From contig JAAXVP010000006.1 in the NCBI GenBank assembly GCA_013335435.1, forward strand, positions 1-32,316: DNA of 32,316 nucleotides, in the 5' to 3' direction. Each line of letters opens with the position of its first letter. Position 1 is the first letter of the stretch. The translations under genes and the position numbers were made by a program. The DNA comes from Thiobacillus sp. GTDB lineage: Bacteria > Pseudomonadota > Gammaproteobacteria > Burkholderiales > Thiobacillaceae. A model generated the notes under the pieces. The model saw nothing but the letters and a program-made list of their open reading frames with translations, was not told where the DNA came from and searched no databases. Below, piece after piece: positions 8,030-19,437 of this stretch.

Positions 8030-8812
8030 ATGCTGGTCCACCCCCAATTCGATCCGGTCGCCCTACAGCTCGGCCCCCTCGCCGTACGCTGGTATGGCCT
8101 GATGTATGTCGCGGCCTTCATCGCCTTCATCGTCCTCGGCCGCATCCACGCCCGTCGCCGCCCCGACATGCACTGGAACCGGGACATGATCGACGACCTG
8201 TTGTTCTTCGGCATCCTGGGCGTGATCGTCGGCGGTCGCCTGGGCGAAATACTGTTCTACCAGCCCGGCTACTATTTCAGCCATCCACTGGAAATCTTCG
8301 CGGTCTGGAAGGGCGGCATGAGCTTCCACGGCGGCTTCCTGGGCGTCCTCGCCGCCCTCGCCTGGTTCGCCCGCAAGACCGGCCGGACCTTCTTCGAGAT
8401 CAGCGACTTCGTCGCCCCCCTGGTGCCCATCGGCCTGATGTTCGGCCGCATCGGCAACTTCATCAACGGCGAACTATGGGGCCGCCCGGCCAGTCCGGAC
8501 CTGCCCTGGGCGATGATCTTCCCCTATGTCGACGGCCTACCCCGCCACCCCTCGCAGATCTACCAGGCCGCCGGCGAAGGCCTGCTTCTGTTCCTGCTCC
8601 TGTGGACCTATTCCGCCTGGCCACGTGCGGTCGGCAAGGTTTCGGCCCTGTTCCTGGTCGGCTATGGCGTGCTGCGCTTCGTCGCCGAATTCTTCCGCAA
8701 TCCCGACCCCGGCATTTTCAGCGGCCTGCCGCTCGACCTTTCGACCGCGCAATGGCTCTGCGTGCCCATGGTCCTGGTCGGGCTCGGGCTGTTTTTCCGG
8801 CGCGGCAACTGA
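8030..8812 (+). CDS. lgt: Prolipoprotein diacylglyceryl transferase
   Basis: A 260-residue integral inner-membrane enzyme that moves diacylglycerol from phosphatidylglycerol to the lipobox Cys of prolipoproteins such as DolP. It shows the Lgt signature [10 protein letters not shown] (residues 139-148) and several hydrophobic helices. Also conserved are RWYGLMYV near the N-terminus and [10 protein letters not shown] in the middle, with HPSQIYQ and [12 protein letters not shown]-like motifs towards the C-terminus. ATG at 8030 is preceded by TGAGG at 8018-8022; an overlapping TTG at 8027 is the alternative. It is read divergently from ilvD and precedes tRNA-Ala. Length is normal for the family. 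Confidence 0.95.
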   Translation: MLVHPQFDPVALQLGPLAVRWYGLMYVAAFIAFIVLGRIHARRRPDMHWNRDMIDDLLFFGILGVIVGGRLGEILFYQPGYYFSHPLEIFAVWKGGMSFHGGFLGVLAALAWFARKTGRTFFEISDFVAPLVPIGLMFGRIGNFINGELWGRPASPDLPWAMIFPYVDGLPRHPSQIYQAAGEGLLLFLLLWTYSAWPRAVGKVSALFLVGYGVLRFVAEFFRNPDPGIFSGLPLDLSTAQWLCVPMVLVGLGLFFRRGN

Positions 8813-8818
8813 GGTTCC

Positions 8819-8848
8819 TTACCGAACGCCCGGTTTTTTTGTTATATT
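8819..8848 (+). promoter_or_regulatory. Putative tRNA-Ala promoter
   Basis: TTACCG (8819-8824), an 18-base spacer and TATATT (8843-8848), followed by a GC-only stretch (CGCCGCCC) up to the start region. A GC-rich discriminator of this type is typical of stringently controlled stable-RNA promoters. A weak 4-bp hairpin with a T7 run (8821-8840) overlaps it and may end lgt transcription. Confidence 0.45.
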
Positions 8849-8859
8849 TCGCCGCCCAA

Positions 8860-8935
8860 GGGCCGATAGCTCAGCTGGGAGAGCGCTGCGTTCGCAATGC
8901 AGAGGTCGGGAGTTCGATCCTCCTTCGGTCCACCA
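8860..8935 (+). tRNA. tRNA-Ala (anticodon CGC)
   Basis: A complete 76-nt cloverleaf. The acceptor stem GGGCCGA pairs with TCGGTCC and includes the G3:U70 wobble pair that is the alanine identity element. The D arm is GCTC/GAGC. The anticodon stem CTGCG/TGCAG holds the loop TTCGCAA with anticodon CGC, reading GCG. The T arm is GGGAG-TTCGATC-CTCCT. The CCA end is encoded in the DNA. In a GC-rich genome GCG is likely a common alanine codon. Confidence 0.97.
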
Positions 8936-8937
8936 GA

Positions 8938-9864
8938 TCAGAGAGCCTGTTTCGACAGGCTCTTTTCATTTCCGGCCAGCCAGGCCGCGCCCCTCACCCC
9001 GCTGGAATCGCCATGCCGGGGCGGCACCAGCCGGGTGCCGACATGATCGGAAAAGACATATTTATTCCAGAGCCTGGGCACATTGGTATACAGGCGTGCC
9101 AAGTTGGACAGGCCACCGCCCAGGACGATGACGTCCGGGTCCAGGATGTTGATGACATGGGCCAGTCCGCGCGCCAGGCGGTCCTCATACTCGTCCAGCG
9201 CCGCCCCGCATGCCAGATCACCGGTCGCGGCCCGCGCGGCGATCTCCGGCGGCGCCAACCTGAATCCGCTACGGGCCGCGAAATCCCTGGCCAGGCCCGG
9301 GCCCGATAGCCAGGTCTCCAGGCAACCGCGTTTGCCGCAATAGCAGGCGGACCCCGGTAGTTCCTCGGTACGGGGCCAGGGCAACGGATTGTGGCCCCAT
9401 TCCCCGGCAATGGCATTGGGTCCGCCGAGGACCCGGCCATGCACCACTACACCGGCGCCGCAACCGGTCCCGATGATCACCCCGAACACTACGTCGGCCC
9501 CGGCAGCGGCCCCATCGGTGGCTTCGGACAGGGCAAAGCAGTTGGCATCGTTGGCCAGCGCGACAGGCCTGCCGAGCAGGCGCTCCAGATCCTGCTTCAG
9601 CGGCTGGCCATTCAGGCAGGTGGAATTGCAGTTTTTCATCAACCCGCTGACGGGCGAGACCGCGCCCGGTGTGCCGATGCCGATATCGGCACGGCTGGCC
9701 AATTCCGCTTCCGCCCAGTCGACCAGGCCGGCTATCGTCGCCAGCGTCGCCCGGTAGTCCCCTTGCGGGGTCGCCGTGCGCCGGCGCAGGAGCTCGTTGC
9801 CCTGGCCGTCGAGTGCGATCAGTTCGGTCTTGGTGCCGCCCAGGTCTATCCCTACGCGTGCCAT
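8938..9864 (-). CDS. mak: ROK-family fructokinase (Mak-like)
   Basis: A 308-residue ROK kinase that phosphorylates a free hexose with ATP, most likely fructose by similarity to E. coli Mak. It has the ATP-binding GIDLGGTKTE (residues 5-14), catalytic Asp106 in LANDANCFALSEA, GTGCGAGVV, and the ROK zinc site with GEWGHNPLPW (His158) and CYCGKRGC (Cys174, 176, 181). ATG at 9864 is chosen because it starts at the conserved ARVGIDLGG and has GGAG seven bases upstream. After GVRGAAWL, where relatives usually stop, there are about a dozen extra residues, encoded by the tRNA-Ala terminator region. Other hexose substrates cannot be excluded. It is read divergently from the nitroreductase across 56 bases. 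Confidence 0.88.
   Translation of the reverse strand: MARVGIDLGGTKTELIALDGQGNELLRRRTATPQGDYRATLATIAGLVDWAEAELASRADIGIGTPGAVSPVSGLMKNCNSTCLNGQPLKQDLERLLGRPVALANDANCFALSEATDGAAAGADVVFGVIIGTGCGAGVVVHGRVLGGPNAIAGEWGHNPLPWPRTEELPGSACYCGKRGCLETWLSGPGLARDFAARSGFRLAPPEIAARAATGDLACGAALDEYEDRLARGLAHVINILDPDVIVLGGGLSNLARLYTNVPRLWNKYVFSDHVGTRLVPPRHGDSSGVRGAAWLAGNEKSLSKQAL
8943..8966 (+). terminator. Intrinsic terminator of tRNA-Ala, overlapping the mak 3' end
   Basis: A perfect 8-bp stem, GAGCCTGT and ACAGGCTC, closed by a TTCG tetraloop and followed by TTTT, starting seven bases after the tRNA CCA. On the opposite strand the same bases encode the last residues of the mak product. Confidence 0.88.
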
Positions 9865-9920
9865 GGTCAGACTCCGTGGAGTATCCTGGCCGGATTGTCG
9901 CATCGACTCTGGAGAAACGC

Positions 9921-13024
<3,104 letters not shown>

Positions 13025-14131
13025 TCAGATCCGCATCGGCATGACGACGTAACGGAAGTTGTCGTCTTCCGGCATGGTGATCAGCATGCTGCTGTTGGCA
13101 TCGCCGAACAGGCAACGCACCGCTTCGCAGTCCAGGTTGTTGAGGACGTCCTGGATGTATTGGACGTTGAAGCCGATGTCCAGGGGATCGTAGGCATAGT
13201 TGATCTCCAGTTCTTCCTGGGCCTCTTCCTGCTCGTTGTTGCTGCACGCGATGCGCAGGGTGCCGGCGGTCATGGCCAGGCGCACACCGCGGTACTTGTC
13301 GTTGGTCAGGATGGCAGCGCGGGTCAGTGACTGGTGCAGGCGCTGGCGATTGATGTCGAAGTGCTTCTCATAGCCGACCGGAACGACGCGCTGGTAGTCG
13401 GGAAACTTGCCGTCCACCACCTTGCTGCGCAGCTCGAAATTCGGGTGGCTGAACACTACCTGGTTGGCGCCGATGCGCACACGTGCCTTTGCATCGTCCT
13501 CGCCCAGCAGCTTGATCAGTTCCATGACCGTCTTGCGCGGCAGGATCACTTCCACCGGCTGGGCGACTTCGGCTTCCAGCTCGATGGCATCCACGGCCAG
13601 GCGGTGGCCGTCGGTCGCCGCGACCACCAGCTTGTTGCCCTGCAATTGGAACAACATGCCGTTCAGGTAGTAGCGGATGTCCTGTACCGCCATGGCGTAC
13701 TGGGCGCGGGCCAGCAGCTTGCGCAGTTTGCTGGCGCTCACTTCCAGCTCGATGCCGTCGCCCTCGCCGCTCTGCAGCTTGGGGAAATCCTTGGCCGGCA
13801 GGGTTTGCAGGTTGAACCGGCTCTTGCCGGCCTGGATGCGCACTTGTTCGTTGTTGAGGTCGAGCGCCATGCCGGTTTCGTCCGGCAGTGAGCGGGTGAT
13901 GTCGAGCAGCTTGCGCGCCGATACCGTGAAGGAGGTGTCCTGTTCCGCTTCGTTGTCCATCCAGGTGGTGATCTGGAGTTCCAGGTCGGTTGCGATCAGC
14001 GCGGTCTTGCCGACGCTGTTTTCAACCAGGATGTTGGAAAGGATGGGCAGGGTGTGTTTGCGTTCCACCACGCCGACAACGGCTTGCAGCGGTTTGAGCA
14101 GGGTTTCCTTCTGGCAGTTAAGTACAAGCAT
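13025..14131 (-). CDS. dnaN: DNA polymerase III sliding clamp (beta subunit)
   Basis: A 368-residue clamp monomer, dimerising into the ring that tethers polymerase III. Three repeated clamp domains are seen; typical segments are RKHTLPILSNILVE (around residues 24-37), FNLQTLPAKDFP, LLARAQYAMAVQDIRYYLNG and the C-terminal YVVMPMRI, which forms part of the partner-binding cleft. The length is standard. ATG at 14131 has a GAGA-type SD a few bases upstream. It follows dnaA on the same strand, with the putative oriC in the gap, and is followed by gyrB. Confidence 0.97.
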   Translation of the reverse strand: MLVLNCQKETLLKPLQAVVGVVERKHTLPILSNILVENSVGKTALIATDLELQITTWMDNEAEQDTSFTVSARKLLDITRSLPDETGMALDLNNEQVRIQAGKSRFNLQTLPAKDFPKLQSGEGDGIELEVSASKLRKLLARAQYAMAVQDIRYYLNGMLFQLQGNKLVVAATDGHRLAVDAIELEAEVAQPVEVILPRKTVMELIKLLGEDDAKARVRIGANQVVFSHPNFELRSKVVDGKFPDYQRVVPVGYEKHFDINRQRLHQSLTRAAILTNDKYRGVRLAMTAGTLRIACSNNEQEEAQEELEINYAYDPLDIGFNVQYIQDVLNNLDCEAVRCLFGDANSSMLITMPEDDNFRYVVMPMRI

Positions 14132-14329
14132 AATATCTCTTTCGTTAGTAGTAATAACGTTTGATACTGACCTGTATAAGTCGATATTTCTAATTAAAAT
14201 CAGGTAATTATATCATCACAAAAGCTGTGGATAAATCCTGTACGGGGTGTGCACGGATTGGGGATAAATCAGTGCTCGCCCAATAACGGCCAAACCATCC
14301 ACAGGATTCCAGCCCATTCATCCACATGG
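14132..14329. other. oriC: Candidate replication origin (oriC), dnaA-dnaN gap
   Basis: The largest intergenic gap in the window, at 198 bases. Its dnaN-proximal 89 bases are 73% AT by count, unlike the GC-rich surroundings, and would suit the unwinding element. The dnaA-proximal half has a perfect DnaA box TGTGGATAA (14226-14234), single-mismatch boxes TGGGGATAA (14259-14267) and TCATCCACA (14318-14326), and a two-mismatch CCATCCACA (14295-14303). TAG-TAG-TAA-TAA (14146-14157) resembles DnaA-trios. The gap must also hold dnaN leader sequence. Confidence 0.75.
14226..14234 (-). promoter_or_regulatory. Consensus DnaA box
   Basis: TGTGGATAA, the exact complement of the strong DnaA box TTATCCACA. 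It sits at the border between the AT-rich tract and the group of weaker boxes. Box-like sequences of this quality were noticed nowhere else in the window. Confidence 0.9.
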
Positions 14330-15682
14330 TTATCCCGTCAGCACCTGGATCAGAAGGCTGTAGTCCTTCCTGAACTCGGGCTCGGTGTTTTTCAGTTCCT
14401 CGATCTTGCGACAGGCATGCAGTACCGTGGTGTGGTCGCGGCCGCCGAAGGCCTGACCGATCTCCGGCAACGACAGGTCGGTCAACTCCTTGGCCAGGTA
14501 CATGGCCATCTGGCGGGGCCGGACCAGGTTACGGGTACGTTTTTTCGAGAACATGTCGGCGACTTTTATCTTGTAGTAGTCGGACACGGTCTTCTGGATG
14601 TTCTCGATCGACACCTGGCGGTTCTGTACCGCCAGCAAATCCTTCAGCGCTTCCTTGGCCAGCTCGACGGTGATCGGCAGCTTGTGGAAGCGGGCGTAGG
14701 CGATGACGCGCTTGAGGGCGCCCTCAAGCTCGCGCACGTTCGAGCGCACCTGCTTGGCGATGAAGAAGGCGGTGCTCTCGCCCAGCTGTTCGCCCTCCTG
14801 CTGCGCCTTGTTGAGCAGGATGGCGACCCGCATCTCCAGTTCGGGCGGCTCCAGCATCACGGTCAGGCCCCAACTGAAACGCGACTTCAGGCGCTCCTCG
14901 ATGCCTTCCATGTCCTTCGGGAAGGTATCGCTGGAGATGATCACCTGCTTGTGCGATTCGATCAGGTTGTTGAAGGTGTAGAAGAATTCTTCCTGGGTAC
15001 GGCCCTTGCCGGCAAAGAACTGGATGTCGTCGATGAGCAGGATGTCGAGGGTGTCGTACTTGCGCTTGAATTCGTCGAACGATTTGTGCCGGAACGCCTT
15101 GACCATGTCGGAGACGTAACGCTCGGCATGGATGTAGCGGACCTGGGCCTTGGGGTTGTTCTCCACCACCTTGTTGCCGATGGCCTGGATCAGATGGGTC
15201 TTGCCCATGCCGACGCCGCCGTAGACGAACAGCGGGTTGTAGCCGGATCCGGGATTGTCGGCCACTTGCAGGGCGGCGGCGCGCGCCAGGTCGTTGGCCT
15301 TGCCACGCACGAAACTGGAAAAGTTGAAGTTCGGGTTGAGGCGGGATTCGTTCGCTACCGGCTTGTCCGCGGCGGCGGGTGCGCGGACACCGGGCTTGGC
15401 TACCGGCGCGGCGTCCGCTCCTTCATCCTTGCCGGCAGCTTTCTGCTTCGCTTCGACGATGATCGACAATTCGGTCGGCTTGCCGAAATAGGCCGTGGCC
15501 AGGCCTTCGATCTCAGTCAGGAACTTGTCCTTGATCCACTGCGCGACGAACCGGTTGGGTGCGCTGATCTGCACTTGTCCGTCGCCGACGCTCACCGTCA
15601 GGGGCTTGATCCAGGTATTGACTTGCTGGGCGTTGAGCTTGACCTGGAAATGCCCCAGACAATGGGACCAGAAATCGTGCAT
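14330..15682 (-). CDS. dnaA: Chromosomal replication initiator DnaA
   Basis: A 450-residue initiator. Domain I begins MHDFWSHCLGHFQ, and a variable Ala/Pro/Lys-rich linker (about 78-112) forms domain II. The AAA+ domain has Walker A GGVGMGKTH (155-163) and Walker B LLIDDIQFF (from 215). Domain IV carries the box-binding signature GRDHTTVLHACRKI. ATG at 15682 is chosen because it aligns with the normal N-terminus; 21 in-frame codons upstream look unrelated. No clear SD precedes it. A TACAAT on the minus strand (15736-15731) is a possible -10 without a good -35. The stop touches the putative oriC. Confidence 0.97.
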   Translation of the reverse strand: MHDFWSHCLGHFQVKLNAQQVNTWIKPLTVSVGDGQVQISAPNRFVAQWIKDKFLTEIEGLATAYFGKPTELSIIVEAKQKAAGKDEGADAAPVAKPGVRAPAAADKPVANESRLNPNFNFSSFVRGKANDLARAAALQVADNPGSGYNPLFVYGGVGMGKTHLIQAIGNKVVENNPKAQVRYIHAERYVSDMVKAFRHKSFDEFKRKYDTLDILLIDDIQFFAGKGRTQEEFFYTFNNLIESHKQVIISSDTFPKDMEGIEERLKSRFSWGLTVMLEPPELEMRVAILLNKAQQEGEQLGESTAFFIAKQVRSNVRELEGALKRVIAYARFHKLPITVELAKEALKDLLAVQNRQVSIENIQKTVSDYYKIKVADMFSKKRTRNLVRPRQMAMYLAKELTDLSLPEIGQAFGGRDHTTVLHACRKIEELKNTEPEFRKDYSLLIQVLTG

Positions 15683-15770
15683 GGGCGGACGCAGTCGACG
15701 AGAGGGGGTAAGGGAATTACGGGACCCCGCATTGTAGCACTGCAAGGCCTGCCCAGAGGCCGTGAAATGT

Positions 15771-15800
15771 TTGACAAATTAGGGGCTTAAAAGGTCTAAT
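15771..15800 (+). promoter_or_regulatory. Strong sigma70-type promoter of rpmH-rnpA
   Basis: A perfect TTGACA (15771-15776), an 18-base spacer and TCTAAT (15795-15800, one mismatch). The predicted start near 15807 gives a leader of about 32 bases with SD AGGA (15829-15832) six bases before the rpmH ATG. This is the best promoter match in the window. Confidence 0.8.
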
Positions 15801-15838
15801 ACGCCGCTTTTACGTATTGTCGTAATTTAGGAATAACC

Positions 15839-15973
15839 ATGAAACGCACTTATCAGCCCTCCGTAGTCCGTCGCAAGCGCACCCACGGCTTCCGCGCCCG
15901 CATGAAGACCAAGGGTGGTCGCGCGGTCATCAACGCTCGCCGCGCCAAGGGCCGCAAGCGTCTCGCCGTTTGA
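15839..15973 (+). CDS. rpmH: Ribosomal protein bL34
   Basis: A 44-residue, very basic protein of the large ribosomal subunit beginning [18 protein letters not shown] and ending [11 protein letters not shown], the full-length bL34 pattern. It is the marker gene upstream of rnpA beside dnaA in most bacteria. It is read divergently from dnaA from a strong promoter. The TGA ends nine bases before the chosen rnpA ATG. Confidence 0.98.
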   Translation: MKRTYQPSVVRRKRTHGFRARMKTKGGRAVINARRAKGRKRLAV

Positions 15974-15981
15974 CGGACAGC

Positions 15982-16350
15982 ATGCACCGGGGGCGGTACG
16001 CCTTCGGTTGGGACAGTAAACTCAGGAAAACGGATGATTTTTCATCCGTTTTTCGTTTCAAGCGAGCCCAGCGGGGCAGTCATCTGGACATATTCTTCCG
16101 CGATAATGGACTCGCTTATCCGCGCCTGGGCCTGATCGTACCGAAGAAGATACTGGCCTTGGCAGTAATCCGGAACCGGACCAAGCGGGTATTGCGTGAA
16201 GCTTTCCGGCTCGGCCAGGCCGAGTTGGGTGGATTGGACGTAGTCATCCGGGTCAAGGCCGCCGGCCGGGATGCCGATTACCGGACGCAGTGGGATCAGT
16301 TCGTGCGCAGACGCGCCGGTCGAGCCCAAGCTGCTCCGGTCAACGAATGA
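15982..16350 (+). CDS. rnpA: Ribonuclease P protein component
   Basis: The 122-residue basic protein that partners the RNase P RNA in 5' maturation of tRNAs. The order of features is correct: SKLRKTDDFSSVFRF (binding of the pre-tRNA leader), RLGLIVPKK, and the RNR motif with NRTKRVLREAFR. ATG at 15982 is chosen; a TTG at 15970 overlapping the rpmH stop would add four residues and cannot be ruled out, as rnpA often uses a weak start. Codons for KTDDFSSVF coincide with a terminator-like hairpin. yidC starts 11 bases after its stop, with no yidD between. Confidence 0.93.
   Translation: MHRGRYAFGWDSKLRKTDDFSSVFRFKRAQRGSHLDIFFRDNGLAYPRLGLIVPKKILALAVIRNRTKRVLREAFRLGQAELGGLDVVIRVKAAGRDADYRTQWDQFVRRRAGRAQAAPVNE
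16025..16054 (+). terminator. Terminator-like hairpin inside rnpA (possible attenuator)
   Basis: AAAACGGATGA (16027-16037), a TTTT loop and TCATCCGTTTT (16042-16052), a perfect 11-bp stem followed by a further T, with the outer G25-C54 also able to pair. It begins about 50 bases after the rpmH stop. Translation through rnpA would be expected to melt it; free RNA would terminate. Confidence 0.55.
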
Positions 16351-16361
16351 ACGGGTAGAAC

Positions 16362-18011
16362 ATGGATTTGCAACGCATCGTCGCCTTCGTCGTGTTTTCC
16401 TTCTCCTTGCTGATGCTCTGGAATGCATGGCAGGACTATAACCATCCCAAGCCGGCCGTGGTTACGCAGGCGGGTGGCCAGCAGACGGCAAACCCGGCCC
16501 TGCCGACGCCCGGCCAGTCCCTGCAGGCGCCGCAGCAGGCAGCGGCCCCCTCTACCGGACAGGTCGCCGTGGGCACCCGCGCGGTGGTCAAGACCGATGT
16601 CATGACCGCCACCGTCGACGCCAATGGCGGCGACATCCGCGAACTGGTCCTGCCCGCCTACCGCCGCAACGAGGACAGGACCAAGCAGTTCGTCCTGTTC
16701 GAGGAACAGCCCGGCCGCAGCTACTTCGCCCAGTCCGGCTTCGTCGGCGACGGCATGGTCAACCACAAGACGGTCTACGAACTGGTACCCGGCGAATACG
16801 ACCTCAAGCCCGGCCAGGACACCGTCAGGTTGAGCATGAAGGCGACGGTCGGCGGCGCCGAGGTGGTGAAGACCTATACCTTCACCCGCGGCAGCTATGT
16901 GATCGGTGTCGACTACAGCGTCCACAACATCGGCAGCGCCCCGCTGCAAGGCTTCCCCTACTACCAGCTGGCCCGCCACGGCAAGGCACCCGAAGGCGAA
17001 TCTTCCTTCGTCTACACCTTCACCGGCCCGGCCATGTACACCGAGGAAGGCAAGTTCCAGAAGATCAAGTTCGAGGACATCGCCAAGGGCAAGGCCGACC
17101 ACGTCAAGGCCGCCCCGGACGGTTGGATCGGCATGATCCAGCACCACTTCGTCGCCGCCTGGCTGCCCGCCTCGGACGACCACGACAAGCGCGAGTTCTA
17201 CACCCGCTCCCTGGACAACGGCGAATACAGCGCCGGCCTGATCCTGCCGGCCGTCCAGGTCGCACCGGGCGAGACCAAGAGCACTTCGATGCGCCTGTAC
17301 GCCGGCCCGCAGGACCAGGAGAAGCTCAAGGAACTGGCCCCCGGCCTGGAGCACGTGGTCGACTACGGCTGGCTCACCATCCTGGCCTATCCCCTGTTCA
17401 TCCTCCTCAACTGGCTGGAAAACCTGGTCCACAACTGGGGCGTCGCCATCATCCTGCTCACCGTGCTCATCAAGGGCGCCTTCTATCCCCTGTCCGCGGC
17501 CAGCTACAAGTCGATGGCCCAGATGCGCAAGCTGGCGCCGCGCCTGCAGCATCTCAAGGAGCGCTACGGCGACGACCGCCAGAAGCTGCATGAAGCGATG
17601 ATGAAGGTCTACAAGGACGAGAAGATCAATCCGCTCGGTGGTTGCCTGCCCATCCTGGTGCAAATCCCGGTCTTCATCGCCCTGTACTGGGTGCTGATGG
17701 GCGCGGTCGAACTGCGCCAGGCGCCCTTCGCCCTGTGGATCACCGACCTGTCCGCCGCCGACCCGTACTACGTCCTGCCGGTCATCATGGCGGCGACCAT
17801 GTTCATCCAGCAGAAGCTGTCGCCGACGCCGCCCGATCCGGTCCAGGCCAAGGTCATGATGTTCATGCCGATCGCCTTCTCGGTGTTCTTCTTCTTCTTC
17901 CCGGCCGGCCTGGTGCTCTACTGGCTGGTCAACAACGTCCTGTCCATCCTGCAGCAATGGCGCATCAACCACGTGATCGAACGCGCCGGACATGGCAGCA
18001 AGACCGCATGA
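16362..18011 (+). CDS. yidC: Membrane protein insertase YidC
   Basis: A 549-residue Oxa1/YidC family insertase for inner-membrane proteins, working alone or with SecYEG. An N-terminal helix (about residues 5-22, [18 protein letters not shown]) leads to a large periplasmic domain with [11 protein letters not shown] and [16 protein letters not shown]. The C-terminal five-helix core holds [20 protein letters not shown] with the conserved groove arginine/lysine region, [20 protein letters not shown] and [13 protein letters not shown]. It starts 11 bases after rnpA and its last 20 bases overlap the mnmE start. It is the likely insertase for the Fo subunits a and c encoded further right. Confidence 0.96.
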   Translation: MDLQRIVAFVVFSFSLLMLWNAWQDYNHPKPAVVTQAGGQQTANPALPTPGQSLQAPQQAAAPSTGQVAVGTRAVVKTDVMTATVDANGGDIRELVLPAYRRNEDRTKQFVLFEEQPGRSYFAQSGFVGDGMVNHKTVYELVPGEYDLKPGQDTVRLSMKATVGGAEVVKTYTFTRGSYVIGVDYSVHNIGSAPLQGFPYYQLARHGKAPEGESSFVYTFTGPAMYTEEGKFQKIKFEDIAKGKADHVKAAPDGWIGMIQHHFVAAWLPASDDHDKREFYTRSLDNGEYSAGLILPAVQVAPGETKSTSMRLYAGPQDQEKLKELAPGLEHVVDYGWLTILAYPLFILLNWLENLVHNWGVAIILLTVLIKGAFYPLSAASYKSMAQMRKLAPRLQHLKERYGDDRQKLHEAMMKVYKDEKINPLGGCLPILVQIPVFIALYWVLMGAVELRQAPFALWITDLSAADPYYVLPVIMAATMFIQQKLSPTPPDPVQAKVMMFMPIAFSVFFFFFPAGLVLYWLVNNVLSILQQWRINHVIERAGHGSKTA

Positions 18012-19329
18012 CGTAATCGCCGCCGTCGCCACCGCCCCCGGTCGGGGCGGCATCGGCGTGGTGCGGGTATCCGGCCGCGACCTCGCGGCCATCGTTGCCG
18101 GCATCGTCGGCAAGCCGCTGGAACCCCGCCGTGCGACCTACGCCCGCTTCCGCGCCGCCGAGGGCGAGACCCTGGACGAAGGCATTGCCCTCTACTTCCA
18201 GGCGCCCCATTCCTTCACCGGCGAGGACGTCCTCGAACTGCAAGGCCACGGCGGCCCCCAGGTCCTGCAACTGGTCCTGGAGCGCTGCCTGGAACTGGGT
18301 GCCCGCGCCGCTGAGCCGGGCGAGTTCAGCCGCCGGGCCTTCCTGAACGACAAGATCGACCTGGCCCAGGCGGAAAGCATCGCCGACCTGATCGATGCCC
18401 AGAGCCGCGAGGCCGCCCGCTCCGCGGTGCGCTCCCTGACCGGCGAGTTCTCGCGCCACATCCGCGACCTGGTCGACGCTCTCATCCACCTGCGCATGCT
18501 GGTCGAGGCCACCCTGGACTTCCCCGAGGAAGAGATCGACTTCCTGGAAAAGGCCGATGCCTTCGGCCGGCTCGACGGCATCGAGGCCAGACTGGCGGGT
18601 GTCCTGCAACAGGCACGCCAGGGCGCCCTGCTCAGGGAAGGCCTCAACGTCGTCCTGGTCGGCCAGCCCAACGTCGGCAAGTCCAGCCTGCTCAACGCCC
18701 TGGCCGGCTACGAGGCGGCCATCGTCACCGATATTGCCGGCACCACCCGCGACGCCCTGCGCGAGGCCATCCAGATCGAAGGCATCCCCCTGCACGTCAC
18801 CGACACCGCCGGCCTGCGCGAGACCACCGACACCGTCGAGGCCATGGGCATCGCCCGTACCTGGCAGGCGGTCGAGCAGGCCGACGTCGCCCTGTTGCTG
18901 GTCGACGCCGCCCATGGCGTTGGCGCCGACGAGGCGGTCATCCTGGCGCGCCTGCCGGCCATTCCCCGCCTGACGGTGCACAACAAGATCGACCTGGCCG
19001 GGGAAGTCGCACGCCTGTCCGAAGATGGCAGCGAAATCTGGCTCTCGGCCAGGTCCGGCACCGGTCTCGATTTGTTGCGCAGGCGGCTGTGCGAACTGGC
19101 CGGCTGGCAGGCCGCTGGGGAAGGCATCTACATGGCGCGGCGCCGGCATCTCGTGGCCCTGGCCGAAGCGGCCAGCCACCTGGCGCAGGCCCGGGCCAAC
19201 CTGCCTGCACTCGACTTGTTTGCGGAAGAGCTGCGTTTGGCCCAGACGGCGCTCAACACCATTACCGGCGAATTCGGCGCCGACGATCTGCTGGGCGAGA
19301 TATTCAGCCGCTTCTGCATCGGAAAATAG
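17992..19329 (+). CDS. mnmE: tRNA uridine-5-carboxymethylaminomethyl GTPase MnmE
   Basis: A 445-residue GTPase that with MnmG modifies U34 of several tRNAs. The N-terminal folate-binding domain has [20 protein letters not shown] and [14 protein letters not shown]. The G domain has G1 GQPNVGKSS (224-232), G2 DIAGTTRD (247-254), G3 DTAGL and G4 NKID. The C-terminus ends with the catalytic-type [11 protein letters not shown] at 17992 overlaps the end of yidC by 20 bases, and the residues before [12 protein letters not shown] fit the family. Its partner mnmG is 2.8 kb downstream in another transcription unit. Confidence 0.96.
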   Translation: MAARPHDVIAAVATAPGRGGIGVVRVSGRDLAAIVAGIVGKPLEPRRATYARFRAAEGETLDEGIALYFQAPHSFTGEDVLELQGHGGPQVLQLVLERCLELGARAAEPGEFSRRAFLNDKIDLAQAESIADLIDAQSREAARSAVRSLTGEFSRHIRDLVDALIHLRMLVEATLDFPEEEIDFLEKADAFGRLDGIEARLAGVLQQARQGALLREGLNVVLVGQPNVGKSSLLNALAGYEAAIVTDIAGTTRDALREAIQIEGIPLHVTDTAGLRETTDTVEAMGIARTWQAVEQADVALLLVDAAHGVGADEAVILARLPAIPRLTVHNKIDLAGEVARLSEDGSEIWLSARSGTGLDLLRRRLCELAGWQAAGEGIYMARRRHLVALAEAASHLAQARANLPALDLFAEELRLAQTALNTITGEFGADDLLGEIFSRFCIGK

Positions 19330-19437
19330 CGGCATTTGCGAACCTTGCCGCAAGGTTACGCATGCGTAGATCGGTCGACAAAATCGCCCTGCTTGCTCTC
19401 GGAAGCGCGTGCGCCAGGCCTTGTCGCCACGCGCGCC

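Noticed and set aside
6354-8030. A 558-codon rightward open frame antisense to ilvD
   Set aside because: ilvD is certain, and the antisense product shows only repeated hydrophobic/His-rich shadow sequence.
8821-8840. Weak hairpin ACCG/CGGT with a T7 run after lgt
   Set aside because: The stem is only four base pairs; it is mentioned with the tRNA promoter but not called a terminator.
9871-9882. Palindrome ACTCCGTGGAGT between mak and the nitroreductase as an operator
   Set aside because: One arm is simply the GGAG ribosome binding site of mak, which explains it well enough.
17970-17976. Other CACGTG cores (for example near the yidC end and in lgt) as extra parS sites
   Set aside because: Flanking bases do not match TGTTYCACGTGRAACA; only 12963 and 22084 fit.
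19341-19367. Hairpin AACCTTG-CCG-CAAGGTT followed by the palindrome ACGCATGCGT after mnmE
   Set aside because: It could be a transcript end, but there is no T-run and both elements are short, so it is not listed as a terminator.
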